A DNA stretch of 64,000 bases from NCBI GenBank assembly GCA_030015575.1, contig CM057346.1:560424315-560488314 (forward strand), in the 5' to 3' direction. Position 1 is the first letter of the stretch; each line of letters starts with the position of its first letter. The position numbers and the translations under genes are program-made. The notes beneath the pieces were generated by a model, which was not told the DNA's origin, made no database searches, and saw only the letters and a program-made list of their open reading frames with translations. Positions 45,446 to 59,037 of this stretch are shown in pieces. Source of the DNA: Agapanthus africanus (lineage: Eukaryota; Streptophyta; Magnoliopsida; Asparagales; Amaryllidaceae).

Positions 45446-47150
45446 TGTGGGGCCGGCTCAAAACTGTCCTATTTCTCTAAATTTAAAATAAATCATTTTA
45501 TTTTACTAATTTTCATCCTATAATACCCTATTTCAAAAAAAAAACCTTTGCCCATTCTTCGGCGGCTGTGGGGTCCATTTTTTAAAGGAAGGGTGAGTTT
45601 AGGAAATGCGGTGTTATATATCTTCAATACATAATGCAAATACCCTTTCCTTTTTACTTAAAAAAGAAGAAGAAGAAAAAAGAGAAACTCTTTCATTTTT
45701 AAGTACTCTATGTCACGCAAAGAGACAAAAATATTTAACTATTATGTTAAGAGAAAAACAAATCTTAGAGCTTCCACATCATCAAAAAAAAATAATAATA
45801 ATTAAACTTCTCCGTTTTTTTAAAAACAAATAAACAAGGAACTTTCTAGAACTTGAGACAAAAAAAAACCTTGTAGAAATTAGTTTGAATTCCAAATTCA
45901 ACCTACATTATACTCAAATTTAAGACAAAAAAGAATTTTCTAAAAGTTATTTTAATCTTATCATTTTTCAAATTCTACTTTCATTTATTTATAACTATCT
46001 TTTTTTATTTAAATATGGTAAATAATATATTATAATATTTTCTAGAATACCTCTGATCCAAGTTACTAAAATGATTATTTTATTCACTTATTAACATTCA
46101 AAATAATTTTACAACAAAAGCCCCTCGTTTTATATTTATATATGGGTTCAAGAAACTTTTTTATGCTCTAAATAGGATAAAGCTACAAATGTATATGGCA
46201 CGTGCAAAATGTTAGTATATATATAGTGGGAGCATGGAAGAGGAGGAAGAGGAGGGATGGCTTCCAATTTGGAAGGAAGCTGCGAATCTTTGGTTTGTTG
46301 GGCCACTACAAATTTGAGGGATTTAGATGTTTTAGGTTACTAGGATCTTTTATCTTTTTAGATATTTTAATTTTATTTTAAAAATTATATAATTTTCATC
46401 GCCGGCAGCATCGCGCTCTATGATTTAGAATGCGCAACGTGAATTTATTTGGTATGGTGAACATAACATCTTCTCAAAAAAATGCTATGCAAATATTAGA
46501 TTTATATGGATACACATTATCATGCCGGCGTAATCTGAGATTTATTAAAAAGATATAAAATATTGCTACATAGTTCTCTTAAGCTAACCACATCGATTGC
46601 TGCAGCAGAAAAAAAAATAATAGAAGGCGGAAGCGCAATGGTGTGACAATTAGTCTTTGCAATGATAACGGCAATGGAGGTGGAGATGGAAATGGAGGAG
46701 AAGGTGGCCGACGATATTGGAGAAAATGAAGGAGATGGTAGCAACGAGGGCGATAGTGGCAAAAATGGAGGGAATTAAGCTTTTTGAAAGGCTAGATAGT
46801 TCATATTGCAGTTTGAGTGGAAACTATGGTCAATATTTCAATGTTATAAAATCAATGAGGTCTTTTCATTGGTTTTGGTTTTTATGTATTTATGAACCTT
46901 CTTGTTTTACCATGTTGTGTGGTATTGGAATATATTTTTATATTTAATTATTTTTCTGACTCTCGATATTGTTCATTTACCCCTAAACTTAGGACTATTC
47001 GACTCAAGATTGTTTTCATCTTATTCTCATCTATATCAATTAAATAATTATAATTTCATTGATTATTAGATGAAGCTATAAACCCTCCCAACCCAGTCGT
47101 GTCCTAAAAGCGCCAGGTCCAAGCATGGGTTAAGCTCAAGCATACTAAAT
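45446..47150. other. AT-rich intergenic DNA
   Basis: No gene is recognised. A GGTGGAGATGGAAATGGAGG run at 46675-46700 is low-complexity. Confidence 0.5.
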
Positions 47151-47159
47151 TCATGTCCG

Positions 47160-48010
47160 TTCATCTTTTTTATGTATTTATTTTTATGTTCAAGCTCGGT
47201 TTATTAATGGTCAAACAACCTTTCATGTAGCCATTTCTTAGCGCGCTTTCGAGTATCAACCTTTTTTAATAGCTTCAATTGATGGCGTCTTATTTTGAAT
47301 CCTATGTGCAACCATTGCAGTCTTTACTTTTTGGGAAAGATGTGTGTGGAATCATTTTTTTCAGTTTCCAATTTCAATAGTTTTAGCTAATCAGCCGGAA
47401 AACAAATTATACTTTCCACAATACTAAATTTGATATTCAAGCTTGAGACCTTTTACCATTCAAAATACACTTTGCACCATAAAACCTAATCTTTTTCTTA
47501 TATGGGTTAGTTTTGATTGTTCTCAAAAAAGGGTCTCCTGAAATGGCTCTTCTTTTTTCCCCTACCGTGTTTTCCATGTGCATCTTGCTATGCAAATTCA
47601 ACCGTCCATGTCAATATAGAACACGGAGGTCTATGAATGTGGAGCGTTTTCATCAGAGCAAGTAAAAACAAAGCAAAAATTTAACCGATTACTTAACGGG
47701 GCATAAATAATTATGGTAAATAAAATCACTTAAGGAAATGCATAAATGTCTGCATAAGGGTGTTCTATGCAAAAAAACCTATGATCAAACATGCACATGA
47801 ATTTACCGTATCTCTTTTTAGGACAAAAACATTTAAAAAATATATCCAAATCCTTTTGTTTTCCAATTTGGTGCCATTCAAGTATATTTTTTGGTGACCA
47901 TAAAAATGGATAAGAAATGAGCAAAGAATGAGATGATAAAAAAACTAACCAAAAATCATATGATATACGCAAATACATATAGGATAATTATCTCTAATCG
48001 TAATGCATCC
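47160..48010. repeat. Duplicated block, copy 1, order A-B
   Basis: Segment A (47160-47700) has TTATTTTTATG..GGTCAAACAA, CAATTGATGG, GATGTGTGTGGAATC and AAAAAGGGTCTC. Segment B (47700-48010) has GCATAAGGGT, GACAAAAACATTTAAAAAAT and AATGAGCAAAGAATGAGATG. Both recur at 49950-50770, same strand, but in order B-A. Confidence 0.8.
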
Positions 48011-48149
48011 AGCAAAACCTACAGTCAATTATGCAATTAAGATGATGGTGTTTATTTAAAGAAATTTATGAAGAAAGAAGAAAAACCCAAACCGACTTTC
48101 CTTATTTTACAATATTTAATCTTCACAATAAAACCCTATTCATTCTAAT

Positions 48150-48180
48150 AATCTCTCTCTCTCTCTCTCTCTCTCTCCAA
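48150..48180. repeat. (TC)n microsatellite
   Basis: About 14 TC units in a row. Confidence 0.95.
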
Positions 48181-48849
48181 CTCCAAATAAAAGATCTTTC
48201 ACATCTATGTTTTTGTTTTAAATTTCAAATATATATTTCCATAAAAACAAATAGTGCATTTATATATTTCTGAAAAAAATTCACGTGCCTCACATCGTGA
48301 GAAATACTAGCAGTATATAAATTTCATATTACCACTAGATTACTATTTTATTTATATGAAATTTATAATTTAGAAAAGCCAATCCTCAATGATGGAAAAC
48401 ATTTTTGAAAACCAATAAAGTATGTTAGCAAGTGAGCATCGATGGCAAACCGGTTTGTTGTGGTAGTCACCACCAGCGGAAACCGGTCGGCAAAGGCAAC
48501 GGTTGGTCGACGGAGTTAGAGGTGACAGGACATCAGATTGCATCGGCAAATTAGCATGAGACAGCAACCTATCGACAGAGACGATGGTTGGTCGGCAGAC
48601 AGCATAGACGATAACGGCAGCCGATATAGTTCCGTAATGGGACCGCTGATTTCACTTTTTATTAATCATGTAAGCTCTAGAATTTTTAAAAAATCCTTGT
48701 AGTGATGGGTGATTTTGAAAGTGATTGATGTCTCTCATTTTTTGACCATGCTTTGAATAAAAAATTATAGAATTATAATCCTAGCATGTAAAATGCTGGT
48801 TTCGACTAATTAAGCATGTTCAAATTTTTGAAAGACTTGTGATGGAGGT

Positions 48850-49730
48850 CAGAATCTTAACTGATGGAGGTCGGAATCTTTCTCGATCTTGTTGCTGGCG
48901 GTGCTGAACGATTGAGATTTGGTGTGAGGGTTGAGTGTGTGGATCTCAATGGGTTGTCGGTTCCCGTTGACGCCGAGCTACCTGCAATGGAAGCCCTGGG
49001 GTGGGAAACCACCGTAGAACCTTCCGACGATCAAGTAGGTTCTGAGAAATAATGACAAGACAGCGGTGTATTGGAATGGATTCGAGTTTGACGTACCTGA
49101 GTCGTCTGGAAGAGGGGTTTATATAGCGGTCGTATGGAGCGAGCCGATGCGAGATTCTCGTCATCCGTTACGCACCTATGTCATGTTCGCGTTGATGACA
49201 GGATACGCCTGCTAATGGCGAGATACGCTAGCGTGGGATGCGAGACGTAGAGCGGCAGAGATCTCGTCGTGGCGAGATACACGAAGCCGTTATGGGGCCG
49301 CTCGGGCTCTGTGCTTCCGGCCAAACAGGAACGCGGAGGAATCTCAGATATATGATAGCTCGGAGACGAGCAAGTGAGCTGAGGAATCTCTGCTCTGTGA
49401 TAGCTTGGAAACGAGCGAGGGAGCCGAGAAAGCTCGGCTCTATGATAGCTCGGAGATGAACAAAAGCGCTGAGGAAGCTCAGCTGTAGGATAGCTCGGAG
49501 GTGAGCTGTCGGCTGGTTGCTACGCGAATAGTGAATGTACTTAAGGGAGGACTCCCCATAGGTCGGATGATACATCGGAGATGAGGCATCGAGGAATGTC
49601 CCCTTCGCATGGTACTTCGAAGAGCTAGTTGGTGCACGTGATAGATTTGTCATCCGCCACGTGTCTTGATCAGGGGAATCCGCACTTACGAGCGCCATCA
49701 ACTTGAGACCAACTCATATTCAGTTTTCGG
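48850..49730 (-). mobile_element. LTR remnant, Tat-like
   Basis: A GC-richer island. On the - strand it shows a TATA box (CTATATAAACCC, about 49115-49125), then CAGACGACTCAGGTACG, and ACTTGATCGTCGGAAGG followed by GGGCTTCCATTGCAGGTAG, an arrangement common at the ends of Tat-type LTRs. Imperfect repeats of GATAGCTCGGAGA-like words fill 49340-49510. Ends are not defined. Confidence 0.5.
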
Positions 49731-49949
49731 AATTATATTTTAAATAAGTCTGGACTAACACTTCATAATAACTTGATAGTTTTGGGTCTACAAAAGCATA
49801 AGATCTGACTAAGAAGTACAACGATTTAGGGATTGATTCTTTGAAGTTCTAGTTTCAAACTCATTCTATCGTATTAGCTTCTATGAAGAATGGGCTCCAC
49901 ACAATTATTAATTGCGTTGGACCGGATAAAAACACCTATGTCGGTTTAA

Positions 49950-50770
49950 CTCATGTAACACCCATACAAGCATAAATGCTTGCACAAGGGTCCTATAATT
50001 AAACATACACACGAATTTACCAGAAGATGGTCTCTTTTTGTGACAAAAACATTTAAAAAATAAAGCCAAATCCTTTTGGTTTCTAATTCGCTATCATATG
50101 ATTATATTTTTGCTGACCGAAAAAATCGGTAAGATATGAGCAAAGAATGAGATGATAAAAAAAAACCTAACCAAAAACCATATGATATACACAAACACAT
50201 GTAAGATAACCATCTCTGATCGTAATAGATCCAACAAAATTTGCTATATTCTTATTCATTCATTGTTTTTAAGTGTTTATTTTTATGCTGAAGCTCCGCT
50301 TCTTTAATGGTCAAACAAGCTTTCACCATTCCTTAGCTTGACCTTTTTTTTTTAACAACTCCAATTGATGGTGCCTTACTTTGAAGCTCATGTGCAATTA
50401 TTTCAATCCTTTTTCCTCGAAAGATGCATGTGGAATCTAATTTTCTAGTTTCCAGCTTCAATCCTTTAGGCAACGGGTCAGAAAACAAACTAGACTTTCC
50501 ACAACGTTAAATCTGAGATTTAACCTCGAGATCTTTTATCGTTTAAAATACGCTTTGCACTATAAAACCCTATCATTTTTCTCATATGAGTTAGAAGAAC
50601 TTAATTTTGATTCTTCTGAAAAAGGGTCTCATGAAGAGGCTCTCTTTCTTTTTTCCTATCATCTTTTTCCATGCGTATCTTACTATGCAAATCTAACGGT
50701 CCATATGAACATAGAACATGGGGGGTCATGAATATTGAGGGTTTTAATCAGAGCAAGTAAATACAAAGCA
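49950..50770. repeat. Duplicated block, copy 2, order B-A
   Basis: B' (49950-50250) and A' (50250-50770) are direct-orientation matches of the blocks at 47700-48010 and 47160-47700. The permuted order suggests that both are leftovers of a tandem or circularly permuted element; what kind is unclear. Confidence 0.8.
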
Positions 50771-51468
50771 AAAATTTAACTGATTACTTTTCAAATTAAT
50801 TTTCTACCCGACCTCATTTGCCCAGCCCTACAAGATTATACTAATAAACAAGCACATATGTACTATTCTAATGCTAGAAATATATTTATTTATTTTTCCA
50901 ACAAACTATTTAGGTAAACACAAAACAGTAGTAAACTATTTTTCTTTTGGGTTTTTTTGAGGTTGCCCCCTCTGTATTTCAATATTTTTCTCTATCCCTC
51001 CATGTAGTTAGTATTTACTTGTAGCCCCCTCTAAACTCATGAGTTACTCATGTTATCCTATCCATAAAAATTCTATGGCCCCTCTACCCTACGTTTTTTA
51101 TCAGATTTTTCCTCACCTCTTCGCATTCTCTCCGTTCCTCTCTCCCTAAAAAAATTCTCTATGATTACCTTCAATTAGGGTTTCAAAAATTCGATCTTGT
51201 GAGTACAATGGTGAGGACGAAGAGGATTGCGGCAAGAAGTAACCACGATAAGGCTGAGAAGGTATGACAATGTTTGTGTTTTTTTATGCTTCTTTATTTA
51301 TTTGAATTGAAAAATATGAAGTTTTGGATTTTTAGGGATAGTTACGCTTGTGATAGAGAGTGATATTCAAATTGATTTTCATTTTCATTCTAGGGCTAGG
51401 GTTTTTGAATGGCTGCCAGGGCTTTCAATTTGTTTATGTTTTAAAGTATTGTTTCTCTCAATTTCAGG

Positions 51469-51882
51469 ATGTCGATGGATGTTGAAGTACAAGTTAGACT
51501 TAGATATGGTGGTGTGTGGAGGAAAATTCCAAGAACATCAAGATCAAAATATGAAGGGGGTAAAGTTGTTGTTTTGTGTTTAGATGTTGATAAATCAAGT
51601 TATTTGGATCTTTGTGCTAACATTGTGGAAACAACCTCTTTAACGGAGGGTCAAGCTCTTTTAATTTCCTATCTAGATCCTGATTCCAATCCCCCTAAAT
51701 ACATTAGCCTTTTTGGTGATGAAGAGTACACATCAATGCTTCAAAAATATGGAGATCTGAATATAACTATTCAGATGTATGTCACCCTCGAGAAAGCAGC
51801 TCCTATATCGCCTCCTAAGCCACCCCAATTCTCTTGGCTGAGAAGAAAGAAAAAACTAGATAAGGAAGTTCAACTCCATTGA
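51469..51882 (+). pseudogene. MULE transposase N-terminal segment (PB1-like), truncated
   Basis: Residues VEVQVRLRYGGVWRKIPRTS, YEGGKVVVLCLDVDKSSYLD and PPKYISLFGDEEYTSMLQKYG match the N-terminal domain that precedes the DDE core in many plant MULE proteins. An intron acceptor TTTCAG lies just upstream (51467), and a possible leader exon starts at ATG 51208 with donor AAG|GTATGA at 51261, though its phase does not join this frame. The frame stops at 51880, then a Thr-rich segment continues in another frame until the chromovirus LTR at 51970 cuts the gene. The rest would lie right of the window. Confidence 0.7.
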
Positions 51883-53943
51883 CGACAACAAAGGCATCAA
51901 CAACCACAACAACATATGAATCTATTCAGGCAACAACAACATTCAAGAACAATACCCTATAAGTCTACATGTCACGCCCCACTTCGCAGAGTGCGCTAAG
52001 ATCGGCATGTGACAAAGCCAACCATGCTACCTGTGGCTAGGAAACATCCCTCCACAGTCACATTAAGGTTGTCTATAAGATATCAAGAACAGTAGAAATA
52101 AAATAAACTATCTAATACATGTCCATGAGCCAGAATAAACGAAGCAATAGATCAAAGTAACAATAACAATCTGGAAAAATACGTCCCAAATACGGGCTCA
52201 TATCAGGAAATAAAAATGCTGAAAGAAAACTAAACTAGAATACTAACAGGGTCCTCACTGCTCGGCTTGTCGGCTGAAGTACTACTGCTTGGCCTGCGAC
52301 AAGGGTAGCGGATCTGGGTCATGCAAAACCCAGACGTCAGAGCGTCACAATATCAACAATAATATAATCAGAGGATAACAGGATATGCAGGCATGAATTA
52401 TAAAATGGTAACATGAATGTAATAAGTGAGCAGGGATATCAAACGGTGAAGCGTAACAGTATATGTGAAGTGCAGCGATAAAACTAAACTGTGCTACTGG
52501 GTTAACTACTCTCAAGTTTGTGAAATCAATTTAATGAATCGTCGATGTAACTCAATAGTATCCCGTGCATGCCCGGGACCACGGTTAAAACTCTCGGGCT
52601 GAATCCGAGACGTGCCGCTAAGCAGTAAACATGTAACATATACAGACGAATGATGTCAGCAGCAGCATCCCGGGGCTGGCCTAGCCCGTAAAACTGATCA
52701 GTATAAGCATCGAACTGTCGAGTTATAAGTCAGGTTTCATCATTGATTTCCCCATACCCCCAAGTTATGTGTTCAAGTCAGGTATTGAAAAATCTAGAGC
52801 TAATGCCACCACAGGATCAAGCAGGTACATGTTTGTCTATACAGACATCATGATATGTCCATCGGGACAACATGTCAGGATTGTCGACATTAGAAACAGG
52901 ATCATGTATCAAGTCAAGTAATGATATATCATGTCATGTCAGGTAGTGTACATGTATCAAATGGGTGCCCAACAGTAAAATATAGCAAGTATTGAATCAG
53001 GGTAGAATACGGATGTACGATAAAAGCATGGGTGCACAAATATCTACCATGGGTTACACCATGACTAAGCAGGATGCACAATATCAAATATAGGGTACTA
53101 ATGTATTAATAATATGAGTTAATATAATATAGGGTGCAACTAGATATGCAGAATTAATGGTATGGATACACAAATAGACATAGATGCATAACTAACTATC
53201 AGGGGTTACAACTATAGTTCCAAAACTAAATGGGATGCACATTATCTAGCATGGGGTACTAATGTATTAATAATATGAGTTAATATGATCTGTAGTTGAA
53301 GCTACATGTATATTAAATGATATGGATGCATACTGGTATCCGAAAACGGTAAAACTTTAGTATGGATGTATAATGTGATAAACGGGTAACATTTTACTCG
53401 TATGGGTGCATAATACTATAGCTTGCATGTAGCAAGATGAATTAGCATGCGACTAGATATGTAAATAATGATGTGGATGCACACGGATATCCGAAATCGG
53501 TAAAACAGTAAAATGGTAATGTTGGATGCATAACTAAACATTATGTGATGTTATTATTCAAATGGGTGCAATATATTGTAGTATAACATGTAGCAAGATC
53601 AACTTGCCTCGATTGGATCACATGACAGATACGTACGGCACGTCCGATGTCGGTAAATCGTCGCAACGCACACACGGCACACGGGACAGGTCCAGGAAAA
53701 GCAAGAAGGTAACCACGCTGACTGGGAACGTCTACTGGGCTGCCTGGATCGGCGGCGGCGTCACGGCTCCGGCGATCACCGGAAAACGCGGAATCAAGAA
53801 CAAGAAGAAGAGAAGAAGAAGAAGAGGAGGAAGAAAGGGAACTGGGGTTTGGTTGTTTTGGTGCCCTGGATTTAGGACAGAGGCGAGGAAAGAGACGGTG
53901 GTGATGAGGTCTCCGGCGATGGGGTTTTCCGGCGAGGCAGTGG

Positions 53944-56900
53944 TGTCACGCCCCGTTTCCCAAAATACGGAATACGAGGGTTGACCAGGCCAGCCATGCT
54001 CCTACGGTCAAGGAAATGTCCTGCCGTAGTCACACTTCGGCTTCTAGTTTTTCATGGTAAACAGTAAGTGATGCGCAGGTAATGAGAAATACAGTAACTG
54101 AATGAAACAATATAAAGAACTGACCTGATGGGAATGAAAGGTATAACCCTGGATAGCTAATCAAGATGTCCGTGATGTACGTCTAGTCCTGGTCCAGGCT
54201 AAATCTTCTCCTCACACTGAGCATGCATACTCAGGTCGTCAGAGCGACACAATGGCAATATAATATATATAAAATCATATGACAATCCCAACAGTGATAA
54301 TAGATATATGTAACAGTAGATCAATGGCAGTATGGATATGATCATGCAGTAATCAATGCAGCGGAACAGTAAAAGCAGTAGAACGATATGCCACGTATAT
54401 CCACACGGTAAGTAAGATAAATCAATGCCGGTATCCCTATCAGTCCCTAAGTCTCACTGTACAGGTCAATAAGCCTATCGTCAGTCCAAGTGTGAGAGTC
54501 AACCACTCGCGAGTGTCCTCCACCCAAGGGTAGAACCCAAGGGCAAGGGACCACGGGCCCAACATGTATATCACGGTGATAATCACATACCCTGTAAATC
54601 TCCATATATCTCCCTAAATCTATAAACCGGCATGGGACTCCCGAGATTCTGTTGAACTCACACTTAAACTACCCCACACCCCGTGGTCTACATCAAACGC
54701 TAACCATAACCCTTAATACTAATCGATCCGTGACAAGTCTGCGCGAGAACTGGAGACAGGACCTCCATCAAGCACGTCCCGACTAATACCTAAGATAAAT
54801 GGCAGTGTCTGGTGCCTTATCTGTGACACCCGTGCAAGCGCTTCCATAAGTGTCCCATACCACTTATAGTCACACGTACACGTGTCCCACAGACGTCGAC
54901 AATGCAACATAATAATAAGGTTCACTGATTGTGTACAAGTACGTATCACTTTCACTTATTCACGGATACACGAACACTAACGTACTTGCCACAATCATCA
55001 CTAAAACCTAACACTGGGTAAATGCACGTTATCGCTATGTTATCAATGCAACGACATGTGTATGATATGATGCGTAAACAGTATATAAAGCATGTTTAGG
55101 ATGTCATGAATTAATAATCTACCACTTGCATAAATTATCATAAATCATATGGTTACAGTTTATTGAAACAATGAACGGGGATTAAATAGTATGTTCATTT
55201 ATTTATCCATCGAATTTAGTTTCACGCCAATCGGGTTCCAGGATCATTAATTATAGCCATTTCGTTTTAAGCATTCACGGCTGGAAATCTGGTTTCAGAA
55301 TCGGAAGTCCGTTTCGCAACACATTTTGATCCCGGTTACGATCAGATTTTAGCGACGCTACAGTTGAATGAAATCTAGGGTTTTCAGTAAGGTTTTCAAC
55401 GCAATAGACGGATCTTCGATCGCGTCTGTACGTCAGGAGATATACACTGTTTAATATTAATATGTCAATTCTGATTCTGTTGGGACTGTTATGCGTCCCG
55501 ATCTATTAAATTACAGATTAAATAACAAACGATAACGAAACAGAATGAAACCACTTGTGTTGTATAGCTACCAGGTTCACCTACAATAAACAGCAGAGTT
55601 CCGAAACCTACGAGTTAAGGAAGTCCTGTGGTACCCATTATGGAACAGCAAGCAACAACTGGAGTCGCTCTGGACTGCAGTCCAGAGTCGCACTCCGATC
55701 CAAATATTAACACAGTTTGAGTACAGGAATATCTGGAAACTAGTATAGGGTTATAGTTCGTCGAGTTGGCTTCGATTTGAGCCCTCGAACTCACCATTCT
55801 ATTGTATATATAATTTATGGTAATTTAAACGGTTTCCAGGTACAATAAAATTCCAGTTTTACGGTTAAACTTGGGGGTAGTTGTTTTAGTCGTTAACGGT
55901 CATATTTTCTAGCGAAACTTGCACAAGGTATTCATCACAGCAAGGGCCAATGTAAGTAATCCAGTTCCGTCAATTTAGGAAAGTATTTTCTTTGGGAACA
56001 CGCGTCGAACAGGTATGGCACATAATTGGTTTAAACTTGTAACTTTATAATCTATGTATTTAGCGATAGTAACTTAAGTAAATAGCATGTAAGCAAGTAA
56101 AATACTAGCCTGGCGACGTGTCGACGACGGTACGGCAGCGGCAACGGCACAATCGCGATACACGTGCGGCTCGGCACTTTGACTTGGCTCGAACTCGAGT
56201 CTCGGCAACGACGACTTGGTGACGGGCTGTTGCGAGCTCAAGCGATGTTATGGTGGTGGTTGGTTGATAGAAGAGGGAGAGACGGATGAGAGTTGGAGGG
56301 GGAGATAGAGGGAATTTAGAGAGAGAAAGAGTGAGAGCAGAGAGAGAGAGAGAGCAAGCAGTGAGAGAGAGATGAGAGAGAATTAGAGAGAGAGAATACT
56401 GAGAAAGAGAGAGATCAGAGAGAGATTGAGTGAGAAAGAGACAGAGATTAGAGAGAGAGAGAACTGGAGAGGTTAAGAGAGAGGGGAGAGACAGAGAGAT
56501 AGAGAGTGAGAGACGAGTAGAGAGGGAGATGAGAGAGAATAGAGAAAAGGGAAACAGGGGAGAGAGAGGGTGATGGGTTGCAGGGGAAGAGAGAGGGTGA
56601 TGGATGACGACGACGACGATGTTGATGATGATGATGATGCGGGGAGTCGACGAGACGTAGAGAGGGGCTCGCCGGCGAGGGGCGCAGGGGCTCGTGCTCG
56701 GGTGTGCAGGGAAGTGGGAGAGAGGAAGTGGGGTGCTCGTGATCGAGGGTGGAGGTGAGGGAGGTGAGGGTGACGACGTTGATGGTGGCGTCGAGATCGA
56801 GGATGTGGTGGTCGGAGTCGAAGGTGAAGCGGAGGGGACTTACTTGGGCTCGAGAGAGAGTGGTCGAGACAGAGGAAGAGAGAGGGGAGAGAGGCGCGCG

Positions 56901-57571
56901 TCGTGGCGTCGGTGAAGGCGATGAGAGTGGCGACGTGGTCGCTGGCGTTAGCGGAGGAGGCGGCGTTGGTTACGGCGAGGAGAGCGTAGGCGCAGTAACG
57001 AGCGAGAGAAAGAGCCGTTGAGGGAAGAAAATGAATAGGAACGGGTCGGGTCGAGTTGGAGAAGCGGGCGCTGGGGTGAGAGAGTGGGCCGGGCTGAGGA
57101 ATTATTAGAGAAAGAAAGAAAGAGTAGTGGGCTTAGGGAATTAAGGAAAATTGGATGAAAAAAAAAGGAGTGGGCTCATGCAATGGGCCGTAGGAGAAAC
57201 TGGGAAAATAAATTGAAATGGGAATGGGCTGCTGGGGAAAGATTGGGCTGAGGATCTGGGCTTGGTCAGAAATAAAATTTTAATATGAAAAAAATGGTAT
57301 AGGCTGGGGTTTTAAGAATAATAGGGAAACTCAAAGTTAATAAATAAGGAATGGGCTCACTAGAAGAAATGGGCTGAGGAAAGAGTGGATTGGGCCGGAA
57401 CAGAAATAATAGTAAGTAAAACAAAATGAAGAGACCGACTGGGAAATAAAATAGGGGAGTGGAGAACTAAAATAGATTGGAAAATTTTAAAATAATGAAT
57501 AGTTATAAATAAAATTTTATAGGTGAAAAGGAAATACGGGTATAGACGTACAAAAAGGGCTGGGTATTACA
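53944..57571 (-). mobile_element. Nested solo LTR of a related chromovirus-like family
   Basis: Starts TGTCACGCCCCG, ends GGCTGGGTATTACA (+ strand reading), 3628 bp, with the perfect duplication AGTGG at 53939-53943 and 57572-57576. Its ends resemble those of the LTR it entered, so the two families are related. It has a 300 bp (GA)-rich tract (56270-56580) followed by a GC-rich part. Internal regions are lost, so the insertion was followed by LTR recombination. Confidence 0.95.
56270..56580. repeat. GA-rich microsatellite
   Basis: Over 300 bp of GAGAGA with small interruptions. Confidence 0.95.
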
Positions 57572-58860
57572 AGTGGGTATCGGGGTTCTTGGTCGTCGGG
57601 GATCTGGGTGTGCAGGGTTCTTGCAGGCTGTAGGGTGATGGTGATCTGGAGTTGGCTCAGGGTCAGAGGAGGTGGCAAGGGGGCGACGACGGCGATGGTT
57701 TGGACTCCGGCAAGGTGTGCAGGTGAGGCTAGGGGTCGGGTTCCAGGGTTGCAGTGGGTTGGTCGGCCTCACGTCGGAGATGAAGGAATCGGTGAAATGG
57801 AAGGGGAGGTGGTGAGGAGGCCGATGAGACGATCGTCGGCGAGGGGTTGCTCGGGTGAAGGTGGTTGAGGGTGCTGCCGAGGGGTGCAGTGTTGGGTTCA
57901 GGGTTTCAGGTGCAGGGAAAGGATCTGGGGTTTGAGGAGGAAGGAGAGGAGAGAGGAAGGAGGTCGATGAGATGATGGAGGTGAGGGCCACCGGGGAAGG
58001 GAGATGGCCGCGAGCGAGGGCAGGGCGTGGAGGCGAAGGCGGGAAGTAAAGAAAATATGAATGAGCAGGAAGAAGAGAGGGGACGTGGGGAAAAATAGTG
58101 AATAGGGTTTTTAAAATATAAAAGTAAAGAATATATAAGAGAAAGAGAGAAAGAGAGGGAGAGAGAAAGAGATTGAGAGAGAGGAGAGAGAAATTTGTTT
58201 GTTTCCAGTTAAAAAAATCTTTTAGAAAATTTATAAAACGAAAAAGATATAAGTAACAGTTTAAAAAAATTGTATAAATATAATATTGATTATAATAGAT
58301 ATTTTTGGCTAATGCAAAAATAGTCCAAAACACGCCCGGGTCGGGTCTAAAAATCCAGTTTTAAAATACGGAAATTATACGTGTCAACCAAAACCAAAAT
58401 TGGATATCCGGATATCGAAAATGCATACCCCCAAGAACGGATGCACGCACGTGCACGTAACCATCCAAACGAGTCTGTTTCACTGAACGGGATGAGAACA
58501 AGATGCGCGGATACTACCACAGGGTCAGGGGTATCATGCAGGCCATACAATGTATTTTAAAAATATTTTATGTGACTTTAAATGTTATATAAAAAAATGC
58601 AGATACCGGATATAATGCCAGTATGCAGTATACAATAATGAAAGTGCACGGATCCACGTAACAATCCGGGATAAATCGTAAACAGGAATCAAGACGGGTT
58701 TCAAACAAGCGGGTCGGGTCAGATGCAAATACAGATGTCAAATACACTATTCGCACCCTAAACACAGTAAATCAGGAAAATACCATAAATAAAGAAATAC
58801 TTGAACTAGAACTGGTATAAACGAACTAGGGTGTTACATTATACCCAACTACAAAAAGAA

Positions 58861-59037
58861 TTTCGTCCTCGAAATTTCAGGAACAAGAAAAGATAAACAA
58901 ACATTAAACTACAGGAAGAGATCTGGAAACTTCTGTCGAATCTCGTCTTCACGTTCCCAAGTCGATTCTCCGTGCGAGCGATTCCCCCAAGAAACAAGTA
59001 CGAGAGGGATAACCTTGTTCTTAAGGACCTTTTCTCT
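58861..59037 (-). pseudogene. Chromodomain remnant after the integrase
   Basis: The - strand downstream of integrase reads KVLKNKVIPLVLVSWGNRSH and then STWEREDEIRQKFPDLF, the C-terminal chromodomain of Tekay/Del-type chromoviruses thought to guide integration to marked chromatin. A stop precedes it (59037). Confidence 0.8.

Larger units (their letters stand above)
51970..58838 (-). repeat. 3' LTR of the chromovirus (interrupted)
   Basis: Outer limits TGTCACGCCCC at 51970 and GGGTGTTACA at 58838 (+ strand reading). Without the nested insertion it is about 3.24 kb. The part 51970-53721 matches 62238-64000 closely; I see about a 20 bp indel (near 52141 versus 62401) and scattered substitutions. 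It contains a ~170 bp loosely repeated region (52980-53590, recurring ACTAATGTATTAATAATATGAG and ATGGATGCATA words) and a CT/GA-rich stretch at 58135-58195. Confidence 0.9.

Noticed and set aside
51208..51261. First coding exon for the MULE segment at 51469
   Set aside because: Joining AAG|GT to the acceptor at 51467 gives a stop within six codons, so it may be leader only.
56570..57021. Three overlapping short frames rich in Arg, Gly and Glu
   Set aside because: They arise from the GA-rich tract and GC-rich LTR sequence.
57503..58333. 276-codon open frame on the - strand
   Set aside because: Low-complexity Pro/Ser/Leu composition within LTR sequence, no domain, opposite to a GA-rich tract.
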